From Furcasterigmium furcatum (lineage: Eukaryota > Ascomycota > Sordariomycetes > Glomerellales > Plectosphaerellaceae): DNA of 64,000 bases. The translations under genes were made by a program, and so were the position numbers. Below the pieces are notes generated by a model. That model worked only from the letters and a program-made list of their open reading frames with translations. It searched no databases and was not told where the DNA came from. The stretch lies in assembly GCA_001599815.1 (NCBI GenBank), contig BCIA01000005.1, positions 3,108,472 through 3,172,471 on the forward strand, written 5' to 3'. Positions 22,626 to 33,038 of the stretch are shown in pieces; within the stretch, counting starts at the first letter, position 1, and each line of letters opens with the position of its first letter.

Positions 22626-25600
22626 ATGTCGCCGACTACGTCCAGCACCGACCGCCTCCCTACGCGAGAGCGACGCCCCTCGACGGGCGCTCCGATCGTC
22701 GACATCCAGGGCTCTGTTGGCCCCGCGGGCATCTCCCGCCCCAAGCACAAGCGCACGCACACCGGTTTCGGTGCTGGCGAGATCAAGACCGTGGAGGGTG
22801 AGCATGTGCCCCTCGTGTCCTGGCTGGCTGGATGGAGCTTGGGCGGGGCAGCGGGCGCGAGCTTCAGGGAGCTCTGAGTATGCCCTGGGCATCTACCCCG
22901 CAATTGATCTGCGAACCCACTGCCCCTCCTGTCAAACCCTCGCCCAGGCTCAGTTGTCAGGCTCGACATGTTTAATATGCTTCTCCTTCTCGGAATGGAT
23001 GCTGATCGATCATCGCAGCTTCGATTCCCGAGCCCCAGCGAGAAGCTTGGACCAAGAACGAGCCCCAATCTTTCAAGAACACCGAAGGCTTTCAGAAGGA
23101 AGTCGTCCGCCATGTCGAGACAACCCTGGCCCGCAGCTTGTACAACTGCGACGAGTCGGCCGCTTACTCGGCCACGGCCTTGGCCTTCCGTGACCGCCTG
23201 GTGACCCAGTGGAACCGCACCCAGCAGCGCCAGACTTTCCGCGATTCCAAGCGCCTCTACTATCTCTCGCTCGAGTTCCTCATGGGCCGTGCCTTGGACA
23301 ATGCCATGCTCAATGTGGGCCTCAAGGATGTTGCCAAGGGTAAGTGAGCTGATGTTTGTCTGGTTCATGGACATGATCTGACAACTGCATTATCTAGCGG
23401 GTCTCGGTGGCCTGGGCTTCCGCATCGAGGATATCATTGAGCAGGAGCACGATGCGGCTCTCGGCAACGGTGGCTTGGGTCGCCTGGCTGCTTGCTTCCT
23501 CGACAGCCTAGCCTCCCTCAACTACCCTGCCTGGGGCTACGGCCTGCGATACCGCTACGGTATCTTCAAGCAGGAGATCATCGACGGCTACCAGGTCGAG
23601 GTCCCAGACTACTGGCTCGACTTCAACCCCTGGGAGTTCCCTCGCCACGATGTGACCGTCGATGTGAGTACAGAGTCGACCTGATTCCTCTGATCCACCA
23701 GGTGTCTAATAACAAAAACTAGATCCAATTCTACGGCCAGGTTCACAAGTCTACCGATGAGAATGGCAAGTCCATCGCCCACTGGGAGGGCGGCGAGACC
23801 GTCCAGGCCGTCGCTTACGACGTGCCCATCCCCGGCTACGACACCCCCTCGACCAACAACCTGAGGCTGTGGTCGAGCAAGGCGGCGAGCGGAGAGTTCG
23901 ACTTCCAAAAGTTCAATAGCGGCGACTACGAAAACTCCGTCGCCGATCAGCAGCGTGCTGAGACCATCAGCGCCGTCCTCTACCCCAATGACAACCTCGA
24001 GAGGGGTAAGGAGCTTCGCCTCAAGCAGCAGTACTTCTGGGTTGCCGCCTCCTTGTACGATATCGTCCGTCGTTTCAAGAAGACCAAGCGCTCCTGGAAG
24101 GAGTTCCCCGACCAGGTCGCCATTCAGCTCAACGATACCCACCCCACGCTTGCCATTGTCGAGATGCAGCGCATTCTGATCGACCTTGAGAAGCTCGACT
24201 GGGACGAGGCATGGGACATTGTGGTGTCCACTGTGAGTACGCTGCCGTCTGGTAATAAACCCCCTCCTAACAAGTCATCAGTTCGGCTACACCAACCACA
24301 CTGTTCTTCCTGAAGCTCTGGAGAAGTGGCCTGTCGGGCTCGTCCAGAATTTGCTGCCTCGCCACCTTCAGATCATCTACGACATCAACCTCTTCTTCTT
24401 GCAGAGCGTGGAGAAGAAGCTCCCCAACGACCGTGACCTGTTGGCGAGGGTCTCAATCATAGAGGAGTCGCAGCCCAAGATGGTCCGCATGGCCTTCCTC
24501 GCCGTGGTGGGCTCCCACAAGGTCAACGGCGTTGCCGAACTTCACTCCGATCTCATCAAGACGACCATCTTCAAGGATTTCGTCGAGATCTACGGACCCG
24601 ACAAGTTCACCAACGTCACCAACGCCATCACTCCCCGTCGTTGGTTGCACCAGGCCAACCCCCGTCTGTCCGACCTCATCGCCTCCAAGACGGGCAGCTA
24701 CGAGTTCCTCAAGGACCTGACCCAGCTGAACAAGATCGAACTCAGCGTCAACGACAAGCAGTTTCGCAAGGAGTGGGCGGAGATCAAGTATGCCAACAAG
24801 GTCCGCCTCGCCAAGTACATCAAGGCTACCACCGGCGTCAGCGTCAACCCATCTTCCCTCTTTGACGTTCAAGTCAAGCGTATTCACGAGTACAAGCGCC
24901 AGCAGATGAACATTTTCGGCGTCATCCACAGGTATCTCACCCTCAAGGCCATGTCGCCCGAGGACCGCAAGAAGCAGCAGCCCCGCGTCTCCATCTTTGG
25001 AGGCAAGGCCGCTCCCGGCTACTGGATGGCGAAGCAGATCATTCACCTGGTCAACAATGTTGGCGCCGTGGTCAACAAGGACGAGGACATTGGTGATCTC
25101 CTCAAGGTCATCTTCCTCGAGGACTACAACGTCAGCAAGGCGGAGGTCATCATCCCGGCCTCGGATCTCAGCGAGCACATTTCCACCGCCGGCACTGAGT
25201 GAGTTGCCCTGAATTCGCATGTGAACGGCTTTACTGACGACATCAGGGCATCCGGCACCAGCAACATGAAGTTTGTGCTCAACGGCGGCCTGATCATCGG
25301 TACCTGCGACGGAGCAAACGTGCGTGGCCTGCGTCATATGCGATGTTGATCTCCGTGCTAATTATATGACTAGATCGAGATTACCCGAGAGATTGGCGAG
25401 AACAACATCTTCTTGTTCGGCAACCTTGCCGAGGATGTCGAAGATCTTCGCCACGCTCACACCTACGGGTCACACTCCCTGGACCCTGATCTGCTCAACG
25501 TCTTCAGCGAGATAGAGAAGGGTACTTTCGGCTCGACAGACGACTTCCGAGCCCTCATTTCGGCAGTCCGTGACCACGGCGACTACTACCTCGTCTCGGA

Positions 25601-25784
25601 CGACTTCCACAGCTACAACGAGACCCATGCCCTGGTGGACGAGGCGTACAAGAACCAGGAAGAGTGGATCACCAAGACCATCACAAGTGTTGCCAGGATG
25701 GGCTTCTTCAGCAGTGACCGTTGCATCAACGAGTACGCTGAGGAGATCTGGAACATTGAGCCCCTGGTCATCGAGAAGCACTAG
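22626..25784 (+). CDS. Glycogen phosphorylase
   Basis: Cytosolic PLP enzyme releasing glucose-1-phosphate from glycogen (GT35 family). Seven exons: 22626-22797, 23019-23339, 23398-23663, 23723-24232, 24282-25198, 25247-25319, 25374-25784, giving 889 residues, close to yeast Gph1. All six introns are GT-AG and frame-exact; the first is 221 bp. Recognisable blocks: YYLSLEFLMGR, EHDAALGNGGLGRLAACFLD, DTHPTLA, VKRIHEYKRQ, and GTSNMKF with the PLP-binding Lys at about 737, followed by NGGLIIGTCDGAN. The N-tail contains KRTHTGF, which lines up with the RRLTGF segment of yeast Gph1 as I remember it, so Thr46 (or Thr44) is a plausible regulatory phosphosite. It lies between G-alpha and Hog1, both upstream signalling genes for reserve-carbohydrate use. 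A GAGC tandem repeat begins right after the stop. Confidence 0.97.
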
Positions 25785-25804
25785 TGAGCGAGCGAGCGAG
25801 CGAG
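25785..25804. repeat. GAGC tandem repeat directly after the stop codon
   Basis: About four and a half copies of GAGC/GCGA start within three bases of the glycogen phosphorylase stop codon, inside the presumed 3' UTR. Confidence 0.8.
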
Positions 25805-27753
25805 TCTGGAGCGTCCGTCTATCATGACCCGACAAGCCTTTCATTTCATAGTCCTGATTCCCTAAGTAAACTCGGATTCCTAGGTAACACATGGTGCGGG
25901 GCCAGTAATGAGAACCTGGCATGGCTGGATAGTATCACGAATACGATAGCTTTGCAATTCCTCACTCGGCTCGGACATCGGGCTACGGGCAAATTGTGAT
26001 GAAGGGAACATCAACCTTGCGAGGGCGCACCTGCGCAGGCAGGAACAAGAGGGTAGGTCCCGGCCAAGAATCGCGTGTGCGGGCCCCAGCAACCTGATTT
26101 CCAAGAAACTCCAAGAGAAGGGTCGAGGTGAAGCTGCGGGGAGTCGGACATGTCGAACGCAGGGTGAAGCCTCAATGACGTCGGCTCACCCCGGTGGTGG
26201 GTGGCCAGGGGCCGGATTTTTTGAGGATGACAGGGGGGTAAAAGTGGTAGCCCGGGTCTGGAACGGGCGATGAGAGGAGCTGCAGTGTGCCCTGGACCAT
26301 GACACGAGGGAGGGGAGGAGGCGGGGTGCCAAGGATCAAGGCCGGACGGGGGATGGGGAGAGCCTGGAGAGGTGAGGCTTGTGCGAACGTGGCGGTCTGG
26401 CGCTCATCTCGAAGACAAGACGAGTTTCTTTTGCTCGAGGTTGCACAAGCAGTAGGTACGTGGCCCCTCGAGAGACGAGAGTCGAGGTGGTGATGCTGAA
26501 GTACCTACCTGGGCAACTGGGGTAGTGGTCGCCAGGAGGTCGTTCCCGGATCAGGGCACTGCACGGTGACATCACACACAAGGACCCTGGAAAGTCTGGG
26601 TCCCAGGGTACTACGACAAGTAGTAGGGCAAGTAGGACTTACCTAGCAGGGAGGTATTGGCAATAGCTTCTCGTCCACTCTTGCAGGGTATTTGGGGGCG
26701 GTGGGGATTCCTGCCCGCCAGTTTACAAGCATCCGTTCTGGGGAACGGATTGTGGTGGTTGAATTGGATGCTGGAACCGCCGCCGCCGTTATTATTACTG
26801 AGGCACGCGAGAGTGTGGACCTGGGGGCAGACTTGTGGCGAAGAGTGACGAGTCGTTCCGTGCGCCGGATGCGATTTCACCAGCTTCTGATGGGCATTCG
26901 AGAACAATTCGATGTGCATAATAATAATCTGAGTCGGGATGATCCGCGCTTTGGTTGAACTTTCCTCCTTTTGCGGGCAGCCCTTCCTCGTCGTTGGGGC
27001 GGCTCATGTATGTGCGAGTGGGCGAGATCAACACCAGGTAGATTGAATAGACATGGACATCCGGCAGAGGACACATTGTGATGAACCTCACTGGTGGGCG
27101 ACGACTAGAGGGGGGTAACACCTCTTAGGTACCCAGGTCGGATGTGATGTACTGCCGGTGCGCTCTCCAGCGTCGACAGAGACCCTCCGGGAACCGTTCT
27201 TGCGTTCCCAGCCGGCGCGAAACTTTCTGGAATGGTTGGTGAACGCAGAGGATATTATCAGTAACGGGCGATACAAGTGGTTGTTTATCTCATGCTTGCG
27301 CGACTAAACGTGACGAGCCGAACTCTGCCCGGATACAAGCTCCTGTCGGTCACTTTGGCCGTCCAAGACGCAGGGGAAAACGGCCACGAGCGGGTTGCAA
27401 CTAAGAGGCTCGTGATCCCTCGTACAGCGAACTTGATGATGTTTTCTTCTTTTTGAGTGTGTGATGAGTTCGAAGAACAAGGACAGAAGAATGTACAGTA
27501 CACTCCGGAGGTGTACCTCCGGTGAGGCGCCTGCGAACTGGTCACGACGGGTTGTCCGTGAAGGTCAAGCTGTCTGGCGAGTCCACGTTTCGCTCGATCC
27601 CGCACCACGCGTTCGATGGCCGTTGACAGGGGACCACCGAAATGATCAGAATTACTATCCTGGAGAAGTATTTAGCGGAGAGACTTACCGGCTAGAGTAC
27701 TTTTGACTGTTAGTGCGGGTGTCAGTCCTCCATCTCGATCGCGCACAGCAGAT

Positions 27754-27761
27754 TGACGTCA
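27754..27761. promoter_or_regulatory. CRE palindrome TGACGTCA upstream of HOG1
   Basis: Perfect 8-bp site for ATF/CREB-type bZIP factors, about 2 kb upstream of the MAP kinase start. It is the only exact TGACGTCA I noticed in the window. Use of the site is inferred. Confidence 0.4.
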
Positions 27762-28500
27762 TGGGCCCGTCTTGGGGCCTCTGCTTCGGAGTCGAGCCCG
27801 TCAGGCGGCATCGAAACGCGTTGACAGACAAGGGCAGGGGAGGTTGCCCCTGACGGGAGGGGTGATTTGCACAGGGCACTCTGCCCAAAGAAGGGGCCGA
27901 GGGACAGAAGCCACTGACCTACCTGCCCTACGTTGGTATGTATTTTGAAATCCTTCTCTGTCTGCTGCTGATCACCCGTCGCATGTCAGACCGGGACCTA
28001 ACGAGTCAGAATAAGCACTGCACCACGAAGAATTCCATACAATCACTCGTCTGACATGAGCACATACTATTCCCTCAACGTGGATGTACTTTGCACTGCT
28101 CTGCTGGAACGGATGGTGCCCAAACGGGCAGTTCTCGTGCCACACCACCCCGTGCGAAATAGCGAGGACCGGGGAGGGGTTCGGGGGTTAAAGGTGGGCC
28201 GGTGGGGGAGCAAGAGGTCCCGTAACGACAGGCCCAGCTTCAGGGGCCACAGCTCAAGCAGAGAGCATCACCGATGCTCGATGACCGAGTCGTGATGGTT
28301 GGGCGAAACAAGTGGATTCACCACTTCAGGTCCTGCATGAGCTGTGCCAGCGTTTTTGTTGGTGGGAAAGTGGCAGCAGAAACATGGAATTCTGCTTTGC
28401 GACTCGCTCATGATTGACCCAGGTCCAAGGTCCCTTCCCGTCCCTTTTTCTTCCACCATCTCCCACCTCTCCTCATCTACATCCCCCTCCTCCACTCTTC

Positions 28501-28519
28501 TCTACCTACCTACCTACCT
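28501..28519. repeat. TACC tandem array in the HOG1 upstream region
   Basis: About four consecutive TACC units within a C/T-rich stretch about 1.2 kb before the MAPK start. Confidence 0.7.
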
Positions 28520-29736
28520 TGCCTTACTCTCCAAAACTCTAGCTCCTGTCTTGACGATACACGTCTTGTAGCGGAGACACAATACCAAACCCACGACATC
28601 AAGCCCAACCAGCGCAGCTCTCCTTTGACGATACAGCCTCGACACCTATTCAGGCGAGCACCAGGACAACAGCGGAACCGTCACTCGACTTCTTTCGACG
28701 CGCCTCTGACTTCCGAAGCACCCTTCTTGCTTCTACTGCCACTTGGCTCCGGTAGACAGACAGAAAGGTAAAAAGCCCCTTCATACTCCTCCATCCCCCC
28801 TGCACATGCCCGCGCGGTACCCCGAGGATCTTCTACCGGCCCGGAGGAGGTCGGCCATAGCACAATGGAATCCAACAGCGCGTTGCCCACCATCGACTCA
28901 TGTCAGTGGGAGACCCCACGAGACCACCTGCTGGCCCTCTTTCGCAATGCACATTCCCTGCCGCCAAATACCTGTTCGCTGCAGGACACCTTCAGCTAGC
29001 GACGGAGCCATGGCTGTGCAAAGCGCCTGGCGCCGATCTGATTTCCCCGTCAGTGGGAAGCAGAGGGGCTTTGGAACGACGAGTGTTGTTGCTGGGTTGC
29101 TGCAAACTACTTGCTGCTGAAAGCTCGATCGATCGCACTGGCGTCTGAAGTCTGACCGATGGCCTGGGATCCCTGGCTTGCGCAGGCATTCCTGTGGCCG
29201 AAACTTGAGTTGTTCCTGGCCTGGCTGGCATCGGCGACGGCAACTCAAGAGGTCTCAGATGCGCGGGCGAGGATGCGGTGGATTGGCGATCATCAAGTGT
29301 TGCCACACGTCAACAACCTGCGGCCTTTTACTTTCCCGAGTCTTCGCCTCTTCGGGCCATAAGTGCGCTCTCCAAATCGAGTCGGACACTATCACCTTGA
29401 GAGATAACCCGCTAATTTGCATGCAGAGGTGCTAGGTTAGCTCCACCCCTCAATCCAGAACACAACCCGGCCTGCATCGACTTCCGGTTACCCCGCTGCT
29501 TCTGCATCAACCCCCCTCGCATCCTGTTCGCCCGTGGCAAAGAGCTTTGCGACCACCCGATTTCGATCTTGCCATCGCAACGACGCCCCCCAAATTGCGC
29601 CCAAAGCCAGACGCCTTACTTTGCACTGCACTCTCGTTTACAGATCCTTCTGCGACCGTCGTCATCTGTCGGCAGACATCAATAACCCCCCCACCTTCCT
29701 CACGACGCTCCCTCAAGTCGAGGATCTCTTGTCAAA

Positions 29737-31131
29737 ATGGCCGAATTCATCAGAGCACAAATCTTTGGCACCACATTCGAGATTACCTCGAGGTACTCGG
29801 ACCTGCAACCCGTGGGAATGGGAGCTTTTGGACTTGTCTGGTATGGCTCGACCCGATGAGACGATGCGTTCTGCCAATACCGCCGAGACTGACGTACTGC
29901 CAGTTCCGCCCGCGATCAGCTCACCAACCAGAATGTCGCCGTCAAGAAGATCATGAAGCCCTTCAGCACCCCCGTCCTCGCGAAGAGGACGTACCGAGAG
30001 CTGAAGCTCCTGAAGCACCTCAGGCACGAGAACGTACGTAGGGCTTGATGCAGGGAACTCGGTGCCGGATGCTGACTGCCAGTCGTAGATCATTTCCCTG
30101 AGCGACATCTTCATCTCTCCCCTCGAGGACATCTACTTCGTCACCGAGCTTCTCGGCACCGATCTGCATCGTCTGCTTACCTCCAGGCCCCTGGAGAAGC
30201 AGTTCATCCAGTACTTCCTCTACCAGATCATGGTATGCTTCATTACCTGGCTGCTGGTCGCCACCATGTCAATCGCTAACATCCCGCTAGCGTGGACTGA
30301 AATACGTGCATTCCGCCGGCGTTGTGCATCGTGACTTGAAGCCCAGCAACATCCTCGTGAACGAGAACTGCGATCTGAAGATCTGCGACTTTGGTCTCGC
30401 CCGTATCCAGGACCCCCAGATGACCGGCTACGTTTCGACGCGGTACTACCGTGCGCCCGAGATCATGCTCACGTGGCAAAAGTACGACGTCGAGGTCGAC
30501 ATCTGGAGCGCTGGGTGCATCTTTGCCGAGATGCTCGAGGGCAAGCCCCTGTTCCCCGGCAAGGATCACGTGAACCAGTTCTCCATCATCACAGAGCTTC
30601 TAGGCACTCCTCCTGACGATGTTATCAACACAATTGCTAGCGAAAACGTGAGTTGTCCTGCCCTCTTCAACCCTGAGTCTCGATGGATGGCTGACCGTGA
30701 GTGATGCGCAGACTCTTCGCTTCGTAAAGTCCCTGCCCAAGCGTGAACGCCAGCCGCTCAAGAACAAGTTCAAGAACGCCGATCCCTCCGCCATCGACCT
30801 GCTGGAGAGGATGCTCGTCTTCGACCCCAAGAAGAGGGTAACTGCGACAGAGGCACTGGCTCATGACTACCTCGCTCCTTACCACGACCCCAGCGACGAG
30901 CCGGTGGCCGAGGAGAAGTTCGACTGGAGCTTCAATGACGCGGATCTGCCGGTGGATACGTGGAAGATCATGATGTGAGTGCTCAAATGGTCGGCAGAAC
31001 GGGATGACCTGGGTTACTGACGAGGAATGCGCAGGTACTCGGAGATCCTGGACTACCACAACGTGGACGCCAGCGTTGCACAGCTCGAGGAGCAGTTCAA
31101 CGGCCAAGCAGTGCCGCAAATAACGGGATGA
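29737..31131 (+). CDS. hog1: Stress-activated MAP kinase Hog1/OS-2/SakA
   Basis: Terminal Ser/Thr kinase of the high-osmolarity pathway; it enters the nucleus on osmotic or oxidative stress and mediates phenylpyrrole fungicide sensitivity in many fungi. Six exons (29737-29840, 29904-30033, 30089-30232, 30291-30647, 30712-30974, 31035-31131) give 364 residues. All five GT-AG introns keep frame. Motifs: Gly loop GMGAFG 27-32, VAVKK with Lys49, HRDLKPSN with Asp141, DFG 159-161, activation loop TGY 171-173 (the TGY rather than TEY lip marks the Hog1/p38 class), and the acidic common-docking region [11 protein letters not shown] near 305-313. The start AAAATGGCC is in good context and no upstream in-frame ATG competes. 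Compared with Hog1 sequences I remember, only the C-terminal few residues (after EEQFNG) look variable. Confidence 0.97.
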
Positions 31132-33038
31132 AGAAGAGATGCATGCCAGAGCAGAGCGAAGGGCGCCAGTGGATGAGCCGGAGGTGAAGAAAGCGATGAT
31201 ACCACGCAAGAAGCAACCGCACGAAACGGTGAACCCCGTGCATTGTCATATTGCCTTGGTGTTCGGGTGGGAGAGAGGACCTGGGGATCCTTTTCCTTTT
31301 CTTTACCCTGTAACGTCGAAACGTGTTTTCGGAACGCAGAACCAGGCCATTGACATACACGAGGGAATGACACCGATGATTTGCGTTGACGCTTGACGCC
31401 TCGAGGAATGCCTGGGCCCTGTCGCCTCCTTTTCTTCTTCTCTCTCCTTTTTATGGCAACTGGTTCACCCTCGGTTCCTCGGTTAAGGCTCGTGATTAGC
31501 ATCAGAGGGGGATGGGAGGCAGGGAGTCCGTCAGGCATAGCGAGGGCAGGCAATGTGACCACGGGGAGGCTCATCGGCGGAAAGGGAGTAAAAGGCAACA
31601 TATCATAGAGGACGGTCCAAGCGGTCGGGAGGGGGGTTTCTAATGAGGAAGGCGTTCTGGTTCCCGTTGTTATTTTTCGTCCCGCAAGCCGCCGCATTGT
31701 GTTCCACATATTCCTGGTGTCCCAATCACTGGAGATGGACGAGTTGAGCTGAACAGGCACTCGGGGGAGGCGAATTTTCTGTCCCAATTGCAGGGCGGAC
31801 CGTATCAGGTGCGACTTGAGCGACTCGTGAAGCCCCTTTCTGGTGCATCTCGGTGTCTTGCAGGACTGTTCGATTGGCGACTGGTGGAGCTGAAGGATGA
31901 TGACAGGTCAGGCCTGTGTCGTCGTCGAGGAGGCCAAAGCTTGGTTCAGAGGACAGAGATGCTGACATGGCAGTCCGTCCACATGGGGGGATTGGATGCC
32001 AGGTGCATCGTCAAAGGGAGATTGGACACAAAGCCCCAGGTGGATTAGCATGGAAAATAATTTTGGAAAGAAGGGATCGATCCTGTTCGTATGATTTGCT
32101 GGGATCCAGGCTTCTTCGAGCTCGAGCGAGGATCACCCAGCTCGAGGACAAATAAATACCTGCGTGCAATATCGCATCCTGTCCGAACAAAGGGCCATCA
32201 TTCCAGTCGACTGTTCCATTCTGCATCGAGCGTCGTGCATTGGCACGTTGTCAACGTCACTCACAGCAGCGCTTCTTCGGCCGCCACAGGTACCTACTTC
32301 TAGCGCTCCTCGCTACCTACAGTACCGGCACCCAAAAAGCGGTAAAGAACCTGGAAAGAAACGCCCTAGACTCGACTCGCCCGGAATCGAGGCTGCCGGC
32401 AGCTGGTGATCGACACAGCTCAGAAGGAGACGGGAGGTTGACGGGCAGTCCACAACTTGTTCTTAATCAGCACGACAACACATCAACTACCTACTTACTG
32501 ATGCGTACCAAGGAGTTTCTCCCCATCATCACCACCTACCTCACCTCACCAGCAGAGCCCACTCACTCGCTCCAATTACACGTCGACGCGTGCTTCCGCC
32601 GCCGGCATTGCTTGCATTTGCACTGCAGCCGCTCCCTCCTGCTACGTGCTACTTCCATCTTCGTTCGATTCTTCGCTCCGCCTTCTTCCTCTCCCAAGTC
32701 CCCCCCACGAACACTCCCGCCTTTCCCACCACACGCCACGGCCACTGATCTCCTGCTCTGATCATCCGACTTGTCTGGTACCTAGAGCCTTCTCTCCACG
32801 CATTGAGTGCTTCCATCTCTACATGGCAAATCTATAGGGGTCGCCCCGCCCCGCCCCCCTGGACTCGAACCTCCATTGGTCGTCCAAGACTGCCTACCTC
32901 GGAACCAGACAGACCAAAATTAGGGGAGAGACGACTCCCGGCGGCGGTCCTGTGTGAGCCACCTACCTACAGGTAGCTACCTTGCTTAGCTGTCTGGCCG
33001 GCCGGCCATTGATCAATCCTCCCGCCTCTGTTTCGACC
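31132..33038. other. Intergenic region HOG1 to AVL9
   Basis: 3' flank of HOG1 and promoter/leader of AVL9. No gene supported. The last 500 bp are C/T-rich and carry several TACCTAC copies, a GC-rich C-tract at 32844-32859 and two palindromes at 32971-33008. Confidence 0.55.
32971..33008. repeat. Two palindromes just upstream of AVL9
   Basis: AGGTAGCTACCT (32971-32982) and TGGCCGGCCGGCCA (32995-33008) are both exact palindromes, 31 bp or more upstream of the AVL9 start and only 12 bp apart. Confidence 0.6.

Larger units (their letters stand above)
25785..29736. other. 3.9-kb region between glycogen phosphorylase and HOG1
   Basis: No gene supported with confidence. It holds a perfect cAMP-response-type palindrome TGACGTCA at 27754-27761, a TACC tandem at 28501-28519 and a C/T-rich probable leader from 28,430 onward. 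One plus-strand segment at 26687-26958 has an acceptor-like start and is discussed in findings. Confidence 0.55.

Noticed and set aside
22193..23374. 393-codon minus-strand frame over the phosphorylase leader and first exons
   Set aside because: Overlaps conserved coding exons on the other strand and has no recognisable motif.
24453..25337. 294-codon frame antisense to glycogen phosphorylase
   Set aside because: Explained by codon bias of the sense gene; it runs across sense introns without splice logic of its own.
32861..32871. Perfect tRNA B-box-like sequence on the minus strand (GGTTCGAGTCC)
   Set aside because: The bases around it do not form a T stem and no A box or acceptor stem lies at the right distance.
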